A stretch of DNA of 14,882 nucleotides from Comamonas sp. lk (lineage in GTDB: Bacteria; Pseudomonadota; Gammaproteobacteria; Burkholderiales; Burkholderiaceae_C): positions 1 through 14,882 of the forward strand of contig CAMDHL010000023.1 of the NCBI GenBank assembly GCA_945898105.1, read 5' to 3'. Under the pieces are notes generated by a model that was not told where the DNA came from, made no database searches, and saw only the letters and a program-made list of their open reading frames with translations. Every line of letters begins with the position of its first letter. Within the stretch, counting starts at the first letter, position 1. Made by a program: the position numbers and the translations under genes. Below, one piece after another: positions 7,810-14,882 of the stretch.

Positions 7810-8757
7810 ATGGCCAAGTTGATTGTGAACCGACTGCTTTTGGGGGTCCTAACCCTGTTTGCAGTCTCGGTGTTGATTTTTGTTTGCACCCAGATTCTTC
7901 CGGGAGATGTCGCGTCTGCGGTGCTAGGCCAAGGTGCCACCCCTGAAGCGCTCATTGTGTTCCGGCGCGAACTGGGCTTGGACGTTCCCGCCCACCTGCG
8001 CTACTGGAACTGGCTTGTCGGCGCCATGCATGGTGACTTGGGCGTGGCCCTGACCAATAAGCGCGTCATCATCGACGACTTGCTGCCACGCTTGCGCAAT
8101 ACCTTGTTCTTGGCCGGTTATGCCGCCGTAATCGCCATCCCCTTGTCCGTTGGCCTGGGCGTGCTGGCGGCGATTAACGAAGGTAAATTGTCGGACCGTT
8201 TGTCCAACATTACAACGCTGATCGCCATCTCGCTGCCCGAGTTTTTTATCGCCTACCTGCTGATCATCTGTTTCTCGGTGCAGTTCCATTGGTTCCCGTC
8301 GCTGGCCATGGTATCGAACAGCATGTCTTTTGGTGACCGGGTATTCCAAACCACGCTGCCCGCCATTACGCTGACGCTATTGGTCGCGGCGCATATGTTG
8401 CGCATGACGCGCAGCTCGGTGCTCTCGGTCATGTCCACGCCGTATATCGAAATGGCTTTTCTCAAAGGCGCGCCGCGCAAACGCGTCATCGTCACCCACG
8501 CGCTACCCAATGCGGCTGCGCCCATCATCACGGTGATCGCGCTCAATATGGCCTATCTGGTGGTCGGTGTAGTGGTGATCGAGGCGGTGTTCGTCTATCC
8601 GGGCCTGGGCCAGTACATGGTCGATGCCGTATCCAAGCGCGATGTGCCGGTAATCCAGGCCTGCGGCCTGACGTTTGCCACCGTGTTTGTGCTGCTCAAT
8701 ACGCTGGCCGACATCCTGGTCATTGTGGTCAACCCGCGTTTGCGCCACCAGCGCTAA
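7810..8757 (+). CDS. ABC importer permease, DppB type
   Basis: Inner-membrane permease of 315 aa in the oligopeptide/dipeptide/nickel importer class, first of two. About six transmembrane segments are visible (near residues 9-29, 99-121, 134-158, 183-205, 236-262 and 283-307). The signature loop that contacts the ATPase is at about 214-234: EMAFLKGAPRKRVIVTHALPN. The N-terminus with LPGDVA and the C-terminal VFVYPGLGQYMVDAVSKRDVPVIQ are typical of the DppB branch. It pairs with the DppC-type permease 23 nt downstream. No clear Shine-Dalgarno precedes ATG 7810, but no better start exists, since the first transmembrane segment begins just after it. Confidence 0.93.
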   Translation: MAKLIVNRLLLGVLTLFAVSVLIFVCTQILPGDVASAVLGQGATPEALIVFRRELGLDVPAHLRYWNWLVGAMHGDLGVALTNKRVIIDDLLPRLRNTLFLAGYAAVIAIPLSVGLGVLAAINEGKLSDRLSNITTLIAISLPEFFIAYLLIICFSVQFHWFPSLAMVSNSMSFGDRVFQTTLPAITLTLLVAAHMLRMTRSSVLSVMSTPYIEMAFLKGAPRKRVIVTHALPNAAAPIITVIALNMAYLVVGVVVIEAVFVYPGLGQYMVDAVSKRDVPVIQACGLTFATVFVLLNTLADILVIVVNPRLRHQR

Positions 8758-8780
8758 GCCATTTTCCAATTGCTACCGCC

Positions 8781-9614
8781 ATGAAACTTTTCGGACACAA
8801 GCTCACCGCGTCTGCCACCTTTGGCATGGCTGTGGTGGCGTTCTTTATCTTTATCTCTTTGTTTACCCCTTGGATAGCGCCCTATTCCGAATCTGCCAAC
8901 ATAGGCGGCACCTGGGATGAGCCTTCTGCCAAGATGCTTTTCGGCGCGGACCAGATCGGCCGCGACATGCTCACCCGAATGATGTACGGCAGCCGCATGA
9001 CAATTGGCGTGGCGATTGCTATTACGGCTTTGTCGTTCTTGATCGGCATCCTGACCGGCCTGGTGAGCGCGGTGGTCGGCGGCTGGGTCGATGTGTTTTT
9101 CACCCGCCTGGTCGATGTGATGTTGTCCATCCCCAGTCTGATTTTTGCGCTGATTATTCTGGGCGTCTTTGGCTCGAGCATCCCCACGCTGATCTTGACC
9201 ATTGCGGTGTTGGACTCCACCCGTGTGTTCCGCCTCGCGCGTGCCCTAGGCATGAACCTGACGGTGATGGAATATGTGGAGGCAGCGCGCTTGCGAGGCG
9301 AAGGCCTTTGGTGGGTGATTACCCGCGAAATTCTGCCCAATGCCTGGGCGCCACTGGTCTCCGAATTTGGCCTGCGGTTTTGCTTTAACTTTCTGTTTAT
9401 CGCCGGCCTGTCCTTTTTGGGCCTGGGCATCCAACCACCGTATGCCGACCTAGGTGGCATGGTGCGCGAAAACGCCGCCGCGATCAACTTCGGCATGATG
9501 GCACCCATCTACCCCGCCACGGCGATTGCGCTGCTGACGGTGTCGGTCAATCTGGTGGTGGACTGGATGCTGTCGATTGACGCGCGGCCCTCGGGCGCGC
9601 AGGCTGAACTCTAA
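8781..9614 (+). CDS. ABC importer permease, DppC type
   Basis: Second inner-membrane permease, 277 aa. A first transmembrane segment lies near residues 13-33. It is followed by the DppC-type block MLFGADQIGRDMLTRMMYGSR (about 52-72), which matches the usual GTDxxGRD pattern with Ala for Thr. The ATPase-contact loop is EAARLRGEGLWWVITREILPN (about 167-187). The last membrane segments contain FLFIAGLSFLGLGIQPP and TVSVNLVVDWMLSID. It forms the heterodimeric channel with the DppB-type protein and is followed after 15 nt by the ATPase gene. At 277 aa it is within the family range. There is no sequence evidence for the transported compound. Confidence 0.93.
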   Translation: MKLFGHKLTASATFGMAVVAFFIFISLFTPWIAPYSESANIGGTWDEPSAKMLFGADQIGRDMLTRMMYGSRMTIGVAIAITALSFLIGILTGLVSAVVGGWVDVFFTRLVDVMLSIPSLIFALIILGVFGSSIPTLILTIAVLDSTRVFRLARALGMNLTVMEYVEAARLRGEGLWWVITREILPNAWAPLVSEFGLRFCFNFLFIAGLSFLGLGIQPPYADLGGMVRENAAAINFGMMAPIYPATAIALLTVSVNLVVDWMLSIDARPSGAQAEL

Positions 9615-9629
9615 GAAAGACCGCAGGGT

Positions 9630-11246
9630 ATGGATGATTCCACTATTTTGAGTATCAGCGGCTTGCGGCTGCTGAGCATCGCCGGCAATGTCATTGTGGA
9701 CAATGTCGATCTGAAATTGAAGCGCGGCGAGGTATTGGGCCTGATCGGTGAAAGCGGCGCCGGCAAATCGACGATCGGTTTGTCCAGCATGTGCTATGCC
9801 CGGGCTGGCTTGCACATAGCGGGCGGCGAAGTGGTACTCGATGGCGTCAACATCCGCGCGCTGGACGCCGAAGGCCGCCGCCAGGTGCGCGGCAAGCGCA
9901 TCGCCTATATCGCCCAATCCGCAGCCGCCGCCTTCAACCCGGCGCACAGCCTAATGGACCAGGTCTGCGAGGCGCCGGTATTGCACAAGCTGATGACCCG
10001 CCCACAAGCCGAAGCCTGGGCGCGCGAATTGTTTGTGGCGCTGGACCTACCCGACGCACAGAACTTCGGCAGCCGCTACCCGCACCAGGTCTCGGGCGGA
10101 CAATTGCAGCGCGCGATGGCCGCCATGGCCATGTCCTGCCGACCTGATGTGCTGGTGCTGGACGAGCCCACCACGGCGTTGGATGTGACCACGCAAATTG
10201 AAGTGCTGATACTGCTTAAGTCCTTGATCCGCCAATACGGCACGGCAGCTTTGTACATCACCCACGACTTGGCGGTGGTGGCCCAGGTGGCCGACCGTAT
10301 CAAGGTGCTGCGCCATGGCAAAGAAGTGGAAGAAGGCCTGACGCAACAAATCCTGCACGAAGCCCGTCAGGACTACACCGCGCGCCTGGTGGCGGTGCGC
10401 GGCGCTGCAGCCAGTGACCGTGCTGCGAGCGCCACAGTGCAGCCCGAAACGGTATTGAAAGTGCAAGACTGCCACGCCTATTACGGCGATTTCCACGTGG
10501 TGCGTGGTGTCTCGCTGGATGTTCAACGCGGAGAAACCGTGGCGGTGGTAGGCGAATCGGGCTCGGGTAAATCAACGCTGGCGCGCATCATCACTGGCTT
10601 GTTGCCGCCACGAAGCGGGCAAATTTTGTTTCAGGACAAGGCGCTTCCCGCCACGCTTAAAGAACGCAGCAAAGAGCTCAAGCGCACCATTCAGTTGGTC
10701 TATCAAATCCCTGATGTTGCGATCAATCCGCGCCAGTCGCTGCGCGAGATCGTCGGCCGCCCGGTAGAGTTTTATTTCGGCGCGGGGCGCGCCGAGGTCA
10801 ATGCGCGCGCCCAAGAACTGATGACGCTGGTGGAATTGCCGCACGACTACCTTGAGCGGCGCCCCGGCCAGTTATCTGGCGGCCAAAAGCAGCGCGTGTG
10901 CATCGCACGCGCTCTGGCGGCCAAACCGGATCTCATCATCCTGGACGAGCCGACCTCGGCCCTGGACCCGCTGGTAGCGGAAGAGATTTTGACGCTCTTG
11001 CGCAAATTGCAGCGCGAGTTAGGTCTGTCCTATATCCTCATCACCCACGATCTGGATGTGGTGCACCGCATCGCCCACCGCACCGCGGTGATGCTGCAAG
11101 GCCAGTTTGTGGCCTTTGATACCACCGACAAAATCTTCGAAAGCCCCGAGCATCCTTACACCCAAAAGCTGATCACTGCCGTACCCGAAATGCGCGTCGA
11201 TTGGCTAGACGAAGTGCTTGCCAAAAGGCAGAAGGCCGCGGCTTGA
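9630..11246 (+). CDS. Fused double ATPase of the peptide/opine/nickel-type ABC importer
   Basis: A 538-residue protein carrying two complete nucleotide-binding domains, equivalent to DppD and DppF joined in one chain. Domain 1 has Walker A GESGAGKS (residues 40-47), signature SGGQ (155-158), Walker B ending at Asp178-Glu179 and switch His212. A linker follows at about 255-275. Domain 2 has Walker A GESGSGKS (308-315), signature LSGGQKQR (415-422), Walker B Asp439-Glu440 and switch His473. All catalytic residues are present in both halves, so both sites should hydrolyse ATP. The peptide-family NP motifs (AFNPAHSL, AINPRQSL) follow each Q-loop. The C-terminal HPYTQKLITAVPEM is the usual oligopeptide-ATPase tail. 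It closes the transporter operon and converges on the methyltransferase gene, with a shared terminator between them. Confidence 0.95.
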   Translation: MDDSTILSISGLRLLSIAGNVIVDNVDLKLKRGEVLGLIGESGAGKSTIGLSSMCYARAGLHIAGGEVVLDGVNIRALDAEGRRQVRGKRIAYIAQSAAAAFNPAHSLMDQVCEAPVLHKLMTRPQAEAWARELFVALDLPDAQNFGSRYPHQVSGGQLQRAMAAMAMSCRPDVLVLDEPTTALDVTTQIEVLILLKSLIRQYGTAALYITHDLAVVAQVADRIKVLRHGKEVEEGLTQQILHEARQDYTARLVAVRGAAASDRAASATVQPETVLKVQDCHAYYGDFHVVRGVSLDVQRGETVAVVGESGSGKSTLARIITGLLPPRSGQILFQDKALPATLKERSKELKRTIQLVYQIPDVAINPRQSLREIVGRPVEFYFGAGRAEVNARAQELMTLVELPHDYLERRPGQLSGGQKQRVCIARALAAKPDLIILDEPTSALDPLVAEEILTLLRKLQRELGLSYILITHDLDVVHRIAHRTAVMLQGQFVAFDTTDKIFESPEHPYTQKLITAVPEMRVDWLDEVLAKRQKAAA

Positions 11247-11267
11247 GCAATAAGGGCTCGCAAAACT

Positions 11268-11295
11268 AAAAAGGCTCGCAATCGCGAGCCTTTTT
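11268..11295. terminator. Bidirectional rho-independent terminator between convergent genes
   Basis: Perfect 12-bp stem AAAAAGGCTCGC / GCGAGCCTTTTT with an AATC loop. Runs of A on one side and T on the other make it work on both strands, for the ATPase gene ending at 11246 and the methyltransferase gene ending at 11333. A second copy of GGCTCGCAA lies just upstream at 11255-11263 and could pair alternatively with the right arm. Confidence 0.88.
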
Positions 11296-11332
11296 CATGT
11301 CGTCAAGCCAATGAGGCTTATGCGCTGCATCC

Positions 11333-12919
11333 TCAGATATTCGAATCCGGAAACGAAGCCTTGCGCCGGTTCACATAGTCCAGAACTGCCTCATCCGTAG
11401 CCTGGTCCATGACCGGGGCTTCGTATTCCGCCAGATTTTTCTTCCACAGAGAATTGGCGCGCACCGACAGGTCCACGCCGCCTTCGGCTTCCCATTGCTC
11501 AAAGCTGTTGTTGTCGGTAATCGGCGAGCGGTAAAACGCGGTTTCGAAATTGGCCTGGGTGTGGGCGCAGCCCAAAAAGTGTTTGCCGGGACCGACTTCA
11601 CGGATAGCGTCCATGGCCTGGCCGTTCTCGCTCATATCCACACCGGCCATCAAGGTGTGCATCATCCCGGCCTGGTCGCAGTCCATGATGAATTTTTCAT
11701 AGCCCATGGACAAGCCGCCCTCTAGCCAACCGGCGGTGTGCAGCACAAAGTTGACGCCGGCCATGCAGGTGGGAATCATGGTGTTGGCTGACTCGGAGGC
11801 GGCTTGCGCATCGGCGATCTTGGAGCCGCACAAACCGCCACCGGAGCGAAAAGGCACGCCCAGACGGCGCGCCAATGCGGCCATCACGTAAAGCACCAAG
11901 GCCGGTTCGGGCGTACCAAAGGTCGGTGCGCCTGACTGCATAGATACCGACGATGCAAAACTGCCCAGGACGACCGGTGCGCCGGGGTTGACCAGTTGCA
12001 CAAAAGCCATACCCGCCAGCGCTTCGGCCAGAGTCTGCGCGCAAGTACCGGCCACGGTGACCGGCGACATGGCGCCAGCCAGAATGAAAGGCGTGATGAT
12101 GGTGGCCTGATTGGCCCGCGCATAGACCTTGGCCGCGCCCAGCATGGTCTCATCAAAAGTCATGGGCGAGTTGGCATTGATCAGGCTAATGCACACGGTG
12201 CGGTTTTTGCCAGTGGCCGGGTCGACAAAATTATCGCCAAATAGGCGCGCGGCCATTTCCACGGTATCTTGCGCGCGCTCGGGCTTGGTGACCGAGCCCA
12301 TGAACGGCTTGTCGCTGTACTTCATGTGCGCATAGACCATGTCGAAATGGCGCTTGTTGACCGGCAGGTCCACCGGCTCGCAAATCGTTCCACCACTGTG
12401 GTGAATGGAGTTGGCCATATAGGCCAGCTTCACAAAGTTTTCAAAGTCGTGCAAAGTGGCGTAGCGGCGGCCTTTATCCAGGTCGCGCACGAAAGGCGAG
12501 CCATAGGAAGGGGCGAACACGGTGTTCTTGCCGCCAATCACCACGTTATGCGCCGGATTGCGCGCGTATTGGGTGAATTGGCGCGGTGCGCTCGCTTGCA
12601 CGATAGCGCGGCACATACCGCCAGGAAAGCGCACGCGCTCACCGGTCACTTCGGCACCGGCTTTGCGCCAGATGTCCAAGGCTTCGGTATCGTCACGGAA
12701 ATCGATACCTACTTCTTCCAAAATGGTGTTGGCATTGCGCTCGATGATGGCCAGGCCCTCTTCGTCCAACACTTCGTAAAAGGGAATGTTGCGCGTGATG
12801 TAGGGCGCTGCCTGTGCGCTGCGCGCTGAACGCAAGGCGCGCTTGGCTTCACGGCCACCAGCGCTGCGGCGAGTACGCGGTGTGCTGTCGGCGGCAGTCA
12901 GGGTCACACTATCATCCAT
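11333..12919 (-). CDS. MttB-superfamily corrinoid-dependent methyltransferase, non-pyrrolysine
   Basis: A 528-aa member of the trimethylamine/glycine betaine methyltransferase superfamily. Characterised members move a methyl group from a tertiary or quaternary amine to a Co(I) corrinoid protein. The N-terminus has the Arg-rich stretch GGREAKRALRSARSAQ seen in proteobacterial members, followed by YEVLDEEGLAIIERNANTIL. The body has VFAPSYGSPFV, GSVTKPERA, INANSPMTFDETM, GGGLCGSKIADAQAA and HTAGWLEGGLSMGYEKF; the end has KHFLGCAHTQANF. The frame has no TAG, so the pyrrolysine of true trimethylamine enzymes is absent. This points to the group containing glycine betaine (MtgB), carnitine, gamma-butyrobetaine and proline betaine enzymes. 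ATG 12919 is preferred over an upstream in-frame start at 12976 because of the GGAG before it. No corrinoid protein gene is in the window. The substrate is inferred, with glycine betaine or a carnitine-type amine most likely. Confidence 0.9.
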   Translation of the reverse strand: MDDSVTLTAADSTPRTRRSAGGREAKRALRSARSAQAAPYITRNIPFYEVLDEEGLAIIERNANTILEEVGIDFRDDTEALDIWRKAGAEVTGERVRFPGGMCRAIVQASAPRQFTQYARNPAHNVVIGGKNTVFAPSYGSPFVRDLDKGRRYATLHDFENFVKLAYMANSIHHSGGTICEPVDLPVNKRHFDMVYAHMKYSDKPFMGSVTKPERAQDTVEMAARLFGDNFVDPATGKNRTVCISLINANSPMTFDETMLGAAKVYARANQATIITPFILAGAMSPVTVAGTCAQTLAEALAGMAFVQLVNPGAPVVLGSFASSVSMQSGAPTFGTPEPALVLYVMAALARRLGVPFRSGGGLCGSKIADAQAASESANTMIPTCMAGVNFVLHTAGWLEGGLSMGYEKFIMDCDQAGMMHTLMAGVDMSENGQAMDAIREVGPGKHFLGCAHTQANFETAFYRSPITDNNSFEQWEAEGGVDLSVRANSLWKKNLAEYEAPVMDQATDEAVLDYVNRRKASFPDSNI

Positions 12920-12926
12920 GGCAAAT

Positions 12927-12930
12927 CTCC
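12927..12930 (-). promoter_or_regulatory. Ribosome binding site deciding the methyltransferase start
   Basis: Minus-strand GGAG lies 7 nt before ATG 12919. The predicted promoter start (about 12952) falls downstream of the longer in-frame start at 12976, which also favours 12919. Confidence 0.7.
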
Positions 12931-12958
12931 AATACGTACGGGGCTTGAGTAATTGATG

Positions 12959-12987
12959 AGTATCCCCAGTGCCCAAGGCTATCCCAA
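12959..12987 (-). promoter_or_regulatory. Predicted sigma70 promoter of the methyltransferase gene
   Basis: On the minus strand TTGGGA (12987-12982) and GATACT (12964-12959) are 17 nt apart; each matches the consensus at four of six positions. Transcription would start near 12952, giving a leader of about 33 nt. An inverted repeat lies immediately upstream of the -35 box, where activators commonly bind. Confidence 0.5.
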
Positions 12988-12993
12988 GTCACA

Positions 12994-13037
12994 GTGCGAC
13001 ACCTACTTGTATCTAAACGCCACAGACTCTGTCGCAC
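12994..13037. promoter_or_regulatory. Inverted repeat GTGCGACA-N28-TGTCGCAC, possible operator
   Basis: Perfect 8-bp arms at 12994-13001 and 13030-13037 lie in the divergent methyltransferase/sdaA gap, 7 bp upstream of the predicted -35 box of the methyltransferase gene. The arm starts are 36 bp apart, so two regulator subunits or dimers could bind there. The regulator is not encoded in the window. Confidence 0.45.
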
Positions 13038-13053
13038 GGACATCGTGGCGCGT

Positions 13054-13071
13054 CGTATGGCGAACAATACG
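13054..13071. promoter_or_regulatory. Dyad CGTAT-N8-ATACG in the sdaA upstream region
   Basis: Perfect 5-bp arms lie 54 bp before the sdaA start. ATACG also occurs at 12932-12936 near the methyltransferase start. The symmetry suits a dimeric regulator, but arms this short can arise by chance. No convincing -35/-10 pair for sdaA was found nearby. Confidence 0.25.
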
Positions 13072-13124
13072 CACGGGCTTGCCCATTCGACAATCTCCCG
13101 TTGCGGCTTCATAGGTGTTCATCC

Positions 13125-14528
<1,404 letters not shown>

Positions 14529-14537
14529 AACTCCCGC

Positions 14538-14882
14538 GTGCACACCTCTCGCAATATCCAACTGCTAGTTACGCTGTGCCTTGTGGGCTTTTCCACGCAC
14601 TGCCTGGCGGCGCCCAACTACATGTGCAGCACCATGTGCCGCAGCGAGCAGGACCAATGCGTCAAAGATATTGTGAAATCGGGTTGGCTGGAAAGCGCAC
14701 GCCACTTTTTCGAAAACCACAGCAACGTCTGGCGCTCGCGCCACGAAAACACATCGGATGCCACCAGCTGGTTGCAACAAAGACATGAGAAAAACTTGAA
14801 CGACAAAACCTCATCCAACGAACAAAAAATGCAATGTGATACCCATTACGTCCAATGCACCCAAAGCTGCATCAGTGCGGCC
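14538..14882 (+). CDS. Small exported cysteine-rich protein (3' partial), unknown function
   Basis: An open frame runs from GTG 14538 to the end of the window (115 codons) in the sdaA frame. I do not recognise the family. Residues 1-24 look like a Sec signal peptide: Arg5, a hydrophobic core LLVTLCLVGF and a cleavage-like CLA-A site. There is no proper lipobox, since the residue before Cys22 is His. After the signal come two mirrored cysteine groups: Cys30-X3-Cys34-X6-Cys41 and Cys100-X6-Cys107-X3-Cys111. Between them is a polar stretch with three Trp and many His, Glu and Asn, likely helical. This suggests an oxidised periplasmic helical hairpin held by disulfides. The GTG start has no strong Shine-Dalgarno and lies 9 nt after the sdaA stop, so translational coupling is possible. 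The gene continues past the window. Confidence 0.6.
   Translation, partial: MHTSRNIQLLVTLCLVGFSTHCLAAPNYMCSTMCRSEQDQCVKDIVKSGWLESARHFFENHSNVWRSRHENTSDATSWLQQRHEKNLNDKTSSNEQKMQCDTHYVQCTQSCISAA

Noticed and set aside
11255..11295. Repeated GGCTCGC units as a CRISPR-like or mobile repeat
   Set aside because: There are only two direct copies plus the inverted arm, spaced 18 bp apart, all explained by the terminator hairpin.
11333..12919. Pyrrolysine (amber) codon as in trimethylamine methyltransferases
   Set aside because: The frame is open for all 528 codons on standard code and ends at TGA, so there is no in-frame TAG to read through.
12920..13124. Cobalamin or glycine riboswitch before the methyltransferase or sdaA gene
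   Set aside because: The leaders are short (about 33 nt for the methyltransferase) and I could see no B12-box or glycine-aptamer core. The inverted repeats fit protein binding better.

Overview
The window reads as chromosomal DNA of a Gram-negative proteobacterium, most likely a betaproteobacterium of the Burkholderiales/Comamonadaceae type. The reasons are dense gene packing, moderately high GC with GC-rich third codon positions, and the mix of families: a single-chain iron-sulfur serine dehydratase, a twin-arginine-exported binding protein and a proteobacterial-type MttB homologue. The taxonomic call is inference. No RNA genes, insertion sequences, phage genes or CRISPR arrays were seen.

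Region 1 (1-5822, + strand) is a tightly packed run of CoA-dependent catabolic genes: a 5'-truncated zinc-independent MDR oxidoreductase, a hot-dog thioesterase, an acyl-CoA dehydrogenase, a fused ADP-forming acyl-CoA synthetase and a close CaiD homologue (crotonobetainyl-CoA hydratase). The last three are separated by 2 nt or overlap by 8 nt. Together they fit activation, alpha/beta-dehydrogenation, hydration and hydrolysis of a carnitine-type acid, for example gamma-butyrobetaine to carnitine. The CaiD match is the strongest evidence for this substrate class; the rest is inference from neighbours.

Region 2 (about 5930-11300, + strand) is a complete peptide/opine/nickel-type ABC importer: a Tat-signal family-5 binding protein with its own promoter and terminator, two DppB/DppC-type permeases, and one protein carrying both ATPase domains. 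A perfect 12-bp hairpin at 11268-11295 ends it and probably also serves the convergent gene.

Region 3 (11333-14882) holds an MttB-superfamily methyltransferase on the minus strand and, divergent from it, sdaA (L-serine dehydratase). The 205-bp gap between them carries a good promoter for the methyltransferase with an inverted repeat directly upstream. The methyltransferase has no in-frame amber codon, so it is a non-pyrrolysine member, the group that includes glycine betaine, carnitine, gamma-butyrobetaine and proline betaine demethylases. The window ends in a partial, GTG-started gene for a small exported cysteine-rich protein.

Working model (inference): the importer takes up a quaternary amine or a conjugate of one, the CoA enzymes process its carbon chain, and the MttB homologue removes a methyl group. 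Serine made from the resulting glycine could be deaminated to pyruvate by SdaA. The corrinoid partner protein and the carnitine dehydrogenase such a route would need are not in this window.
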